Under the pieces are notes generated by a model. The model was not told the DNA's origin. It worked only from the letters and a program-made list of their open reading frames with translations, and did no database searches. A program made the translations under genes and the position numbers. Shown one piece after another: positions 57,100 through 64,000 of a DNA stretch of 64,000 bases. Positions within the stretch are counted from its first letter, which is position 1. The number at the start of each line of letters is the position of its first letter. The DNA comes from Bordetella genomosp. 13. Its GTDB lineage: Bacteria; Pseudomonadota; Gammaproteobacteria; Burkholderiales; Burkholderiaceae_B. Location: the NCBI RefSeq assembly GCF_007679965.1, contig NZ_VEHL01000007.1, forward strand, positions 305,578-369,577, given 5' to 3'.

Positions 57100-58110
57100 T
57101 TACTTGGCCGACATCAATGCAACCGTCGTGTCCAGCATGCGGTTCGAGAAGCCCCACTCGTTGTCGTACCACGACGTGACCTTCACCAGGCGGCCCGAGA
57201 CCTTGGTCAGCGTGGCGTCGAAGGTGCTGGAAGCCGGGTTATGGTTGAAGTCCACCGAGACCAGGGGGTCGGTGTTGTAGTCGAGGATGCCCTTCAGCTC
57301 GCCTTCCGAGGCGGCCTTCAGGATGCCGTTGACCTCTTCCACCGTGGTGTCGCGGCTGGCGATGAACGACAGGTCGACGATCGACACGTTGATGGTCGGC
57401 ACGCGGATGGCGAAGCCGTCCAGCTTGCCGTTCAGCTCGGGCAGCACCAGGCCCACCGCGGCGGCGGCGCCGGTCTTGGTCGGGATCATGCTTTGCGTGG
57501 CCGAACGCGCGCGGCGCAGGTCTTCGTGGTAGACGTCCGTCAGCACCTGGTCGTTGGTATAGGCGTGGATCGTGGTCATCAGGCCGGACTCGACGCCCAG
57601 CTTGTCGTGCAGCGGCTTGACCAGCGGGGCCAGGCAGTTGGTGGTGCACGACGCGTTGGAGATGACGGTGTCCGACGCCTTCAGCACGCCGTGGTTGACG
57701 CCGTACACGACGGTGGCGTCGACGTCCTTGCCGCCAGGAGCCGAGATGATGACCTTCCTGGCGCCGCCCTTGATGTGCGCACTGGCCTTTTCCTTCGAGG
57801 TGAAGAAGCCCGTGCACTCGAGCACCACGTCGACCTTCAGCTCGCCCCACGGCAGTTCGGCCGGGTTGCGGTTGGCCAGCACGCGGATGCGGTCGCCGTT
57901 GACGACCATGTAGTCGCCGTCGACGTCGACGGTGCCCGGGAACTTGCCGTGGGCGGTGTCGAAGCGCGTCAGGTGCGCGTTGGTCTTGGGGTCGCCCAGG
58001 TCGTTGATGGCGACGATCTCGATGTCGTGCTTCTTGCCGCCCTCATAGTGGGCACGCAGGACGTTGCGGCCGATGCGGCCGTATCCGTTGATGGCTACGC
58101 GAATGGTCAT
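57100..58110 (-). CDS. gap: Glyceraldehyde-3-phosphate dehydrogenase, type I
   Basis: A 336-residue NAD(P)-dependent enzyme. It has the Rossmann start AINGYGRIGRN, the catalytic Cys155 in SNASCTTNCLAP, the His in TIHAYTNDQ, and the substrate contacts in RRARSATQSMIPTKTGAA and WYDNEWGFSNRM. Asp is present at the end of the second strand (AINDLGD), typical of NAD preference. It starts 17 nt after tkt and is in the same operon. Confidence 0.97.
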   Translation of the reverse strand: MTIRVAINGYGRIGRNVLRAHYEGGKKHDIEIVAINDLGDPKTNAHLTRFDTAHGKFPGTVDVDGDYMVVNGDRIRVLANRNPAELPWGELKVDVVLECTGFFTSKEKASAHIKGGARKVIISAPGGKDVDATVVYGVNHGVLKASDTVISNASCTTNCLAPLVKPLHDKLGVESGLMTTIHAYTNDQVLTDVYHEDLRRARSATQSMIPTKTGAAAAVGLVLPELNGKLDGFAIRVPTINVSIVDLSFIASRDTTVEEVNGILKAASEGELKGILDYNTDPLVSVDFNHNPASSTFDATLTKVSGRLVKVTSWYDNEWGFSNRMLDTTVALMSAK

Positions 58111-58127
58111 GGCTGAATGCTCCTGGT

Positions 58128-60164
58128 TTATTGCAAAACCTGTTTGACGGTCTCGGCCACCTTGTCGGCGGTCAGCCCGAAGAATTTGAACAGCGCGCCG
58201 GCCGGCGCGGACTCGCCGTAGCGGTCGATGCCGACCACGGCGCCCTCCAGGCCCACGTACTTGTGCCAGAACGCGGTGACGCCGGCTTCGACGGCGACGC
58301 GCGGCAGGCCCTTGGGCAGCACGGAAGCCTTCCAGGCGGCGTCCTGGCGGTCGAACACGTCGGTGCTGGGCATGGAGACCACGCGCACCGCGATGCCTTC
58401 CTTGGCCAGCTGCGCCTGCGCGTCCAGCGCCAGGCCGACTTCGGAGCCGGTGGCGATGATGACGGCGCGCGCGCCGTCGGCGTCACGCAGCACGTAGCCG
58501 CCGCGGGCGATGGCGCGGACGGTGTCGGCGTCGCGCGGCACGAACGGCAGGTTCTGGCGCGACAGCAGCAGCGCCGACGGACCGCCGTCGCGCACGGCCA
58601 TGCCGATGCTGGCGGGACGGCCCACGGCGCAGCCCCAGGCCACGGCGGTTTCCGTGGTGTCGCAGGGACGCCAGACCGACAGGTTCGGGATCAGGCGCAG
58701 GCTGGACGCGTGCTCGATGGATTGGTGCGTGGGGCCATCCTCGCCCAGACCGATGGAGTCGTGCGTGAACACGTGCACCACGCGCTGCTTCATCAGCGCG
58801 GCCATGCGGATGGCGTTGCGCGAGTAGTCGGAGAACGTGAGGAAGGTGCCGCCGAACGGCAGGTAGCCGCCGTGCAGCGCCACGCCGTTCATGACGGCGG
58901 CCATGCCGAACTCGCGCACGCCGTAATTGATGTGGCGGCCGAAGTTGATGCCGCCCTCGGCGGCGCGCACCGGAGCCACGCCCTTCCAGTCGGTGAAGTT
59001 GGAGCCGGTCAGGTCGGCCGAGCCGCCCAGCATTTCGGGCAGCACGTCGGCCAGCGCCGTGATGGCGAACTGCGAGGCCTTGCGCGACGCGACGGTCTCG
59101 CCCTTCTCGACCGTGCCGGCCACGTAGGCCTGCAGCTTGTCGGCGAAGTCCTCGGGCAGGTCGCCCTGCATGCGGCGCGTGAATTCGGCGGCCTCGGCGG
59201 GGAAGGCGGCCTTGTAGGCCTCGAACACCTTGTTCCAGTCGGCCTGCGACTGGGCGCCGTATTCGCGGGCGTTCCAGCCGTCGTAAACGTCCTGCGGAAT
59301 GGCGAACGGCTCGCCGCTCCAGCCCAGCGCGGCGCGCGTGGCGGCGATCTCGTCCTTGCCCAGCGGAGCGCCGTGCACATCGTGCGTGCCGGCCTTGTTG
59401 GGCGAGCCCTTGCCGATGACGGTGCGGCAGACCACCAGCGTGGGCCTGGCCGACTGCGCGCGCGCCTGCTTGATGGCGGCGTCGACCGCGTCGACGTCAT
59501 GGCCGTCCACACCGCGCACCACGTTCCAGCCGTAGCTTTCGAAACGCTTGGCGGTGTCGTCGGCGAACCAGTGCTCGACGTGGCCGTCGATGGAGATGCC
59601 GTTGTCGTCGTACAGCACCACCAGCTTGGACAGCTTCAGCGTGCCGGCCAGCGAGCAGGCTTCGTGCGAGATGCCTTCCATCAGGCAGCCGTCGCCCACG
59701 AACGCGTAGGTGTTGTGGTCGACGATGGCGTGGCCGGGCTTGTTGAATTCGGCGGCCAGCAGGGCCTCGGCCAGCGCCATGCCCACGGCGTTGGACAGGC
59801 CCTGGCCCAGCGGGCCGGTGGTGGTCTCGACGCCGGGGGTGATGCCCACTTCGGGGTGGCCCGGCGTCTTGGAATGCAGCTGGCGGAACTGCTTGATCTC
59901 GTCCAGCGGCAGGTCGTAGCCGGTGAGATGCAGCAGCGCGTAGATCAGCATGGAGCCGTGGCCGTTGGACAGCACGAAGCGGTCGCGGTTGGCCCAGGCG
60001 GGATCGGCCGGGTTGTGGCGCAGGTTGCGCGTCCACAGCGCCTGGGCGATCTCGGCCATCCCCATCGGGGCCCCGGGGTGCCCGGAGTTGGCTTGCTGCA
60101 CGGCGTCCATTGCAAGCACGCGCAGGGCGTTGGCCAAGGGGTTGGGGACAGGGGAGAGACTCAT
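58128..60164 (-). CDS. tkt: Transketolase
   Basis: A 678-residue thiamine-diphosphate enzyme of the pentose phosphate pathway. It has NSGHPGAPMGMAEIAQALW, the metal and cofactor motif GDGCLMEGISHEAC to LYDDNGISIDG, TLVVCRTVIGKGSPNKAGTHDVHGAPLG, and the C-terminal domain with TFLTFSDYSRNAIRMAAL and HDSIGLGEDGPTHQ. The start MSLSPVPNPLAN was chosen over an Ala-rich extension 28 codons upstream. First gene of a tkt-gap operon that would include pgk were it not for the repeat elements. Confidence 0.96.
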   Translation of the reverse strand: MSLSPVPNPLANALRVLAMDAVQQANSGHPGAPMGMAEIAQALWTRNLRHNPADPAWANRDRFVLSNGHGSMLIYALLHLTGYDLPLDEIKQFRQLHSKTPGHPEVGITPGVETTTGPLGQGLSNAVGMALAEALLAAEFNKPGHAIVDHNTYAFVGDGCLMEGISHEACSLAGTLKLSKLVVLYDDNGISIDGHVEHWFADDTAKRFESYGWNVVRGVDGHDVDAVDAAIKQARAQSARPTLVVCRTVIGKGSPNKAGTHDVHGAPLGKDEIAATRAALGWSGEPFAIPQDVYDGWNAREYGAQSQADWNKVFEAYKAAFPAEAAEFTRRMQGDLPEDFADKLQAYVAGTVEKGETVASRKASQFAITALADVLPEMLGGSADLTGSNFTDWKGVAPVRAAEGGINFGRHINYGVREFGMAAVMNGVALHGGYLPFGGTFLTFSDYSRNAIRMAALMKQRVVHVFTHDSIGLGEDGPTHQSIEHASSLRLIPNLSVWRPCDTTETAVAWGCAVGRPASIGMAVRDGGPSALLLSRQNLPFVPRDADTVRAIARGGYVLRDADGARAVIIATGSEVGLALDAQAQLAKEGIAVRVVSMPSTDVFDRQDAAWKASVLPKGLPRVAVEAGVTAFWHKYVGLEGAVVGIDRYGESAPAGALFKFFGLTADKVAETVKQVLQ

Positions 60165-60469
60165 TCGGCGGGCTCTTGGATCGAAGCGGTTGGACGCCGC
60201 GGCGGGCGCCGGCGCCACATCCGGCGCGGCCGCAGGAAGCACGAACATTGCGGCACGAACATTGCGCCAGGCGCGGGCCTGGAAAGCTCACGATTTTAGC
60301 ACCCGGACGCAGATGGCCCGGCCGGGCGGCGGATGCGCGGGCCCCGCCCCAGGGCGGGACGCCCCGCACGGGATGTCTCGACGAGATGCCCCCGGCGCGC
60401 GACGTCCGGGCGGGGCCCGCCGGCAAATGGTAGCCTAGCCGCCACGACCGCCCATCCCCCATCCGCACG
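60165..60469. other. Divergent promoter region of tkt and rsmE
   Basis: A 305-bp gene-free stretch between divergent genes. It must carry both promoters. I see no clear consensus hexamers or operator palindromes; the sequence is GC-rich throughout. Confidence 0.45.
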
Positions 60470-61201
60470 ATGTCCCTCTCCCGCTTCTATTGCGACCTGC
60501 CGCTGGCCAGCGGCGCCCTGCTGCCCCTGCCCGAGGCCCTGGCCCATCACGCCGTGCGCGTGCTTCGGCTGCGCGATGGCCAGGACATCGTGCTGTTCGA
60601 CGGACGCGGCGGCGAGTACCCCGCGGTGCTGCAGGTCGAAGGCCGTGCCGTGCACGCCCGGCTGGGCGAGCACCGCGCACGCGAGGCCGAACTGGGCGGC
60701 GGAATCACGCTGGTGCAGGGCCTGCCCAGCGGCGACAAGATGGACTGGGTCGTGGAAAAGGCCGTTGAAATGGGGGCCGCGCGCGTGGCGCCCATCGGCG
60801 CGCAGCGCAGCGTGGTGCAGTTGTCCGGCGCGCGCGCCGACAAGCGGCTGGCCCATTGGCGCCGCATCGCGCAGTCGGCCGCCGAGCAATGCGGCCGCAA
60901 TCGCCTGATGCAGGTGGATGCGCCCTGTTCGCTGGCCGAATGGCTGCGCGAGGCGCCGCACGGGCCGCGCCTGCTGTGCCATCCCGATGCCGAAGCCTCG
61001 CTCGCGGACGTGCTGTCACAGGCCCCCGCGCCGCGTCACATCAGCCTGCTGGTGGGTCCGGAAGGCGGCTGGTCCGACGCGGAGCTGCAGGCGGCGCGCC
61101 AGGCCGGCACGACGGCCGTGCGCTTCGGTCCGCGCGTGCTGCGCACGGAAACCGCCGGCCTGGCCCTGATGGCCGCGGCCAGCGCGTTGCTGAAGTGGTG
61201 A
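60470..61201 (+). CDS. rsmE: 16S rRNA (uracil-1498-N3)-methyltransferase RsmE
   Basis: A 243-residue SPOUT-class methyltransferase. The N-terminal PUA-like domain (SRFYCDLPLASGALLPLPEALAHHAVRVLRLRDGQDIVLFDGRGGEY) is followed by the knotted SAM-binding domain with VVEKAVEMGAARVAP, LLVGPEGGWSDAEL and FGPRVLRTETAGLALMAA. It modifies m3U1498 in the decoding centre of 16S rRNA. Divergent from tkt. Confidence 0.95.
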   Translation: MSLSRFYCDLPLASGALLPLPEALAHHAVRVLRLRDGQDIVLFDGRGGEYPAVLQVEGRAVHARLGEHRAREAELGGGITLVQGLPSGDKMDWVVEKAVEMGAARVAPIGAQRSVVQLSGARADKRLAHWRRIAQSAAEQCGRNRLMQVDAPCSLAEWLREAPHGPRLLCHPDAEASLADVLSQAPAPRHISLLVGPEGGWSDAELQAARQAGTTAVRFGPRVLRTETAGLALMAAASALLKW

Positions 61202-61347
61202 AACGCGCGGCGGCCTGAGCGGCGGCGCGGGCCGCCGGCGGCATGTCGATCGCGCGGCGGCGCGTCGCCGGCGACCTGCCCCGCCGACGTCGAAATGACT
61301 GGAAACAAGAAAACGGCGCCCGCGACCGATGCGCGGCGCCTGCCGGA

Positions 61348-61812
61348 TCAGACCTCGCCGTACGGCGCGGCGGCGACGCCCGGTTCGGGATCGGGATGGC
61401 GGCCGGCGTGTTCGACCACGTAGCAGAACAGGCGGCCGTTCTCGCGCGCGAACTCGGAGGCGTCGGCGCACACGCCCTCGATGCTGGCGGCGTCGTCGGT
61501 CAGCGCGGGATCGCCGGAATGCAGCCGGTACAGCCAGAGCACCACGCCTTCCTTGTGGTCGAGCACGGTGTCGCAAAGGCAGTCGTACAGGGCGTCGAGA
61601 TTGCCGCCGAAATACTCGGGGAAATCCACGGCCTTGGCCACGGCGCGCAGCACGGCGGAGCGGCTGCGGGCGCGGTCGCAGTCGGCCACCATCAAGGTCA
61701 TGCCGAGCTCTTGCGTCGCATCGACCATGGCCTGCTTCTCGCCGCCATCATGGTCGATGGCGCCGCCACGTTTCAACTGGCGCTGCAGCGCTGCTTGGCC
61801 ATTCCGCGTCAT
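61348..61812 (-). CDS. Barstar family protein
   Basis: A 154-residue protein with a barstar-like domain (about residues 38-130): LMVADCDRARSRSAVLRAVAKAVDFPEYFGGNLDALYDCLCD matches the ribonuclease-inhibitor family signature (F-P-x-Y-F-G-x-N-x-D-A-L-x-D-x-L). Barstar blocks the RNase barnase. There is no barnase gene beside it; instead its ATG overlaps the stop of a patatin phospholipase gene (ATGA). It may inhibit a distant nuclease or have been reused. The first about 30 residues are extra. Confidence 0.85.
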   Translation of the reverse strand: MTRNGQAALQRQLKRGGAIDHDGGEKQAMVDATQELGMTLMVADCDRARSRSAVLRAVAKAVDFPEYFGGNLDALYDCLCDTVLDHKEGVVLWLYRLHSGDPALTDDAASIEGVCADASEFARENGRLFCYVVEHAGRHPDPEPGVAAAPYGEV

Positions 61813-63047
61813 GCCCGGGCCTCCTGGAAAAACCTGGTGACTTCATCAATACGCCGCATCGTATCGGCATAACCCAGTTCGATCAATCGCCGTGTGTATC
61901 CGGCTTCGAACAGCAGATACGACATGAGTGCGCCGCCCCCCGGACGGTCCGGCTCGGACGATACACCGAGTACGCGAAAAAGGGTACGAGCCTCGGATGG
62001 CAGGTCGTCCAGGTGCTCCAGCGCCAGCTGGTCCAGCGACTGGCTGGGCGTGAGCGTCAGCACGTCCACGCGCCGGGTGGCCGAGCCGTCGGGCAGCACG
62101 GCGTGTTCCAGCAGCGAGTTGGTGCGTTCCAGGCGCTCCACGTCCACCGCCAGGCTGTCCAGGAAGATGCTGGACATGGCGTGGCCCGCCACTTGCGCCA
62201 GCGAGGGATACGGCGGATCTTCGGCGCGCTCTTCGGGGTGCGTGTCGTCGCGGTAGCCGGTGCCGATGACCAGCACGCGGTCGGCGCCCAGGTGGATGGC
62301 CGGACTGATCGGCGCCAGCTGCCGCATCGAGCCGTCGCCGCACCACTCCACCTGGCCCTGCACGCGCACCGCGCGCGCCGGGAACACGAAGGGGATGGCC
62401 GACGAGGCCAGCAGGTGGTCGATGCCGATGGGCGTGGGCACGGCGCGACGCAGGAAGCGGTGCCAGGGTTCGATGGGCCGGCCGGCCTGGTAGAACGTGA
62501 GGTGCTCGCCGCTGGTGTAGCCCGACGCCGTCACCGCCAGCGCGGACACGAAGCCGCGCGACAGGTTGGCGTGCAGGCGATGGAAATTGACCACGCGCGC
62601 AAGCAGCTCGGCCAGCGGCGTGTTGTCCAGCAACGAGCGCGGCCGCTTGTCGTCCTTGCCCGCCAGCATCCAGCCCAGCGACAGCAGGCCCAGCCAGCGC
62701 ACGCCGGTGCGCGCCAGGCTGGAGGCGTCGGCGCGGTAGACCATCGAGGTTTCCAGCGACTCCCACAGTTTGCGCATGCGCGCCAGCGCCCGGTGCGGGG
62801 TATGGGCGCGGCAGGCCAGCGCCGCCGCGTTGAGGGCGCCGGCGGAGGTGCCGCAGATGATGGGGAATGGGTTGACGAAGCCGGGCCGGCCGTCGGGATC
62901 GAGGATCTCGAGCACCGCGGCCAGCACGCCGACCTGGTAGGCGGCGCGCGCGCCCCCGCCGGTCAGCACCAGCCCGGTCGGCCTGACCAGGGGCCGATTC
63001 AGGGCCGGCGTGCCGGGTACTGCGGACTCAACGCGGATTGTTGGCAT
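61809..63047 (-). CDS. Patatin-like phospholipase
   Basis: A 412-residue lipid acyl hydrolase. The oxyanion motif is LTGGGARAAYQVG (residues 29-40), the nucleophile elbow is GTSAG (Ser68), and the Asp of the catalytic dyad is Asp238 in WCGDGSM. The length and order fit bacterial patatin proteins near the inner membrane, without a signal peptide. Its start overlaps the end of the upstream malic enzyme gene by 20 nt, and its stop overlaps the barstar start, so three genes are probably translated together. Confidence 0.92.
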   Translation of the reverse strand: MPTIRVESAVPGTPALNRPLVRPTGLVLTGGGARAAYQVGVLAAVLEILDPDGRPGFVNPFPIICGTSAGALNAAALACRAHTPHRALARMRKLWESLETSMVYRADASSLARTGVRWLGLLSLGWMLAGKDDKRPRSLLDNTPLAELLARVVNFHRLHANLSRGFVSALAVTASGYTSGEHLTFYQAGRPIEPWHRFLRRAVPTPIGIDHLLASSAIPFVFPARAVRVQGQVEWCGDGSMRQLAPISPAIHLGADRVLVIGTGYRDDTHPEERAEDPPYPSLAQVAGHAMSSIFLDSLAVDVERLERTNSLLEHAVLPDGSATRRVDVLTLTPSQSLDQLALEHLDDLPSEARTLFRVLGVSSEPDRPGGGALMSYLLFEAGYTRRLIELGYADTMRRIDEVTRFFQEARA

Positions 63048-64000
63048 CGACGACCGACAGGGCGGTCATGTTGATGATGCGACGCACCGTGGCGCTGGAG
63101 GTCAGGATGCTGACCGGAGCGTTGGCGCCCAGCAGGAACGGGCCCACGGCCACGTTGCCGCCCGCGGCGGTCTTCAGCAGGTTGTATGCGATGTTGCCCG
63201 AGTCCACGTTGGGACAGACCAGCAGGTTGGCCTCGCCCTTGAGGGTGGACGACGGCAGGATGCGCAGGCGCAGCGCCTCGTCCAGCGCGCAGTCGCCATG
63301 CATCTCGCCGTCGATCTCCAGCTCCGGCGCGGCCGCGCGCACGCGCTGCAGCACGTCGCGCATCTTGGCGCCGGACGCCCAGGTGCCGGTGCCGAAGTTG
63401 GAGCGCGACAGCAGCGCCACCTTCGGCGCCAGGTTCAGGCGCCGCATTTCCTCGGCCGCCGCCACGGTGAACTCGGCGATCTGCTCGGCCGTGGGATCGT
63501 CGTTGACGTGCGTATCCACCAGCGCCACCGTGCGCTCGTCCAGCAGCAGGATGTTCATGGCGGCGTAGGTATTGGCGCCCGGGCGCTTGCCGATGACCTC
63601 GTCGATGAAGCGCAGGTGGTCGTGGTAGGCGCCCACCACGCCACAGATCATGCCGTCGGCATCGCCCACGCGCACCATCATGGCGCCGATCAGCGTCAGG
63701 CGGCGGCGCATCTCCACGCGCGCCATTTCCTTGGTGATGCCGCGCCGGCACATCAGCTCCCAGTACGTCGTCCAGTACTGGTGGAAGCGCTCGTCGTACT
63801 CGGGGTTGGTCACCTCGACGTCCTTGCCCAGCTGCAGGCGCAGGCCGTACTTCTCGATGCGCGCGGAGAGCACGGCGGGCCGGCCCACCAGGATGGGGCG
63901 GGCCAGGCCTTCGTCGACCACCGCCTGCACGGCGCGCAGCACGCGTTCGTCCTCGCCCTCGGTGAACACGATGCGGGCGCGCGCGCCCTCGCGCACCAGG
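63028..64000 (-). CDS. maeB: NADP-dependent malic enzyme, C-terminal phosphotransacetylase-like domain (5' end outside window)
   Basis: The final 323 residues of a long malic enzyme. The visible part is the phosphate acetyl/butaryl transferase-like domain (ARIVFTEGEDERVLRAVQAVVDEG, then GANTYAAMNILLLDERTVALVDTHVNDDPTAEQIAEFT, ending SATVRRIINMTALSVVDANN) that in MaeB-type enzymes binds acetyl-CoA for regulation. The catalytic malic enzyme domain lies beyond the window edge. A stand-alone Pta cannot be fully ruled out, but the motifs and tail fit MaeB. Confidence 0.85.
   Translation of the reverse strand, partial: LVREGARARIVFTEGEDERVLRAVQAVVDEGLARPILVGRPAVLSARIEKYGLRLQLGKDVEVTNPEYDERFHQYWTTYWELMCRRGITKEMARVEMRRRLTLIGAMMVRVGDADGMICGVVGAYHDHLRFIDEVIGKRPGANTYAAMNILLLDERTVALVDTHVNDDPTAEQIAEFTVAAAEEMRRLNLAPKVALLSRSNFGTGTWASGAKMRDVLQRVRAAAPELEIDGEMHGDCALDEALRLRILPSSTLKGEANLLVCPNVDSGNIAYNLLKTAAGGNVAVGPFLLGANAPVSILTSSATVRRIINMTALSVVDANNPR

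Noticed and set aside
56394..57179. Short frames in the gap-pgk gap that translate into Arg/Pro/Gly-rich peptides
   Set aside because: They follow the inverted-repeat elements; the two copies of the core appear in different frames and strands, so the peptides are by-products of repeat DNA.

Overview
The window is a high-GC, gene-dense chromosomal segment from a betaproteobacterium. The gene set (dnaX-ybaB-recR, an AddAB-type helicase/nuclease pair, class II fbaA, tkt-gap-pgk, a C-terminally extended IF-1, a DUF4148 protein, several MHYT sensors) fits the Burkholderiales, most likely Alcaligenaceae (Bordetella/Achromobacter-like). This placement is inferred from gene content only. I see no rRNA operon, prophage, insertion sequence or CRISPR array.

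Layout. 1-4.6 kb: a truncated ABC substrate-binding protein, then recR, ybaB and dnaX (all minus strand) and the 4.5S SRP RNA gene, whose promoter lies inside a long inverted repeat. 4.8-12.5 kb: the AddAB-like helicase/nuclease pair, an MFS transporter and a 43-residue membrane protein. 12.7-18.5 kb: tRNA-Arg(CCU), a PBP7-type endopeptidase with a Lys/Ala/Ser-rich insert, an RHH protein, a DJ-1/PfpI protein, YbaK, XerD and a LysR regulator. 18.5-25.2 kb: a metabolic block with two different thiamine-diphosphate enzymes, a glutaryl-CoA-type dehydrogenase, a MaoC hydratase and an amino-acid binding protein. 25.3-32 kb: Sua5, purK, purE, a DsbB-like protein with a small DUF5993 partner, purC, a GFA protein and fbaA. 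32-49 kb: signalling and envelope genes, including an MHYT-GGDEF-EAL protein, IF-1, M23 peptidase, lipoprotein, Mog, a Tat-exported PhoX protein behind a good Pho box, CbpA, small enzymes, and a c-di-GMP/two-component cluster (MASE2-GGDEF, HD-GYP regulator, hybrid MHYT kinase). 49-55 kb: a DUF3141 protein with a PHA-synthase-like nucleophile and histone-like tail, a DUF4148 repeat protein, a GT9 glycosyltransferase and a LuxR regulator. 55-64 kb: pgk, gap and tkt, then RsmE, a barstar-like protein coupled to a patatin phospholipase, and the C-terminal part of a malic enzyme.

The most unusual structure is in the 0.7-kb gap between gap and pgk. Two 130-bp elements lie there in opposite orientation. 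Each has near-perfect 34-bp terminal inverted repeats whose sequence differs completely between the two copies, around a shared 74-bp core. The core carries an internal hairpin with a compensatory base-pair change. Secondary points of interest are the DUF3141 gene with a PhaR-like palindrome upstream, the barstar-patatin pair, and the ffs promoter embedded in a 75-nt inverted repeat.
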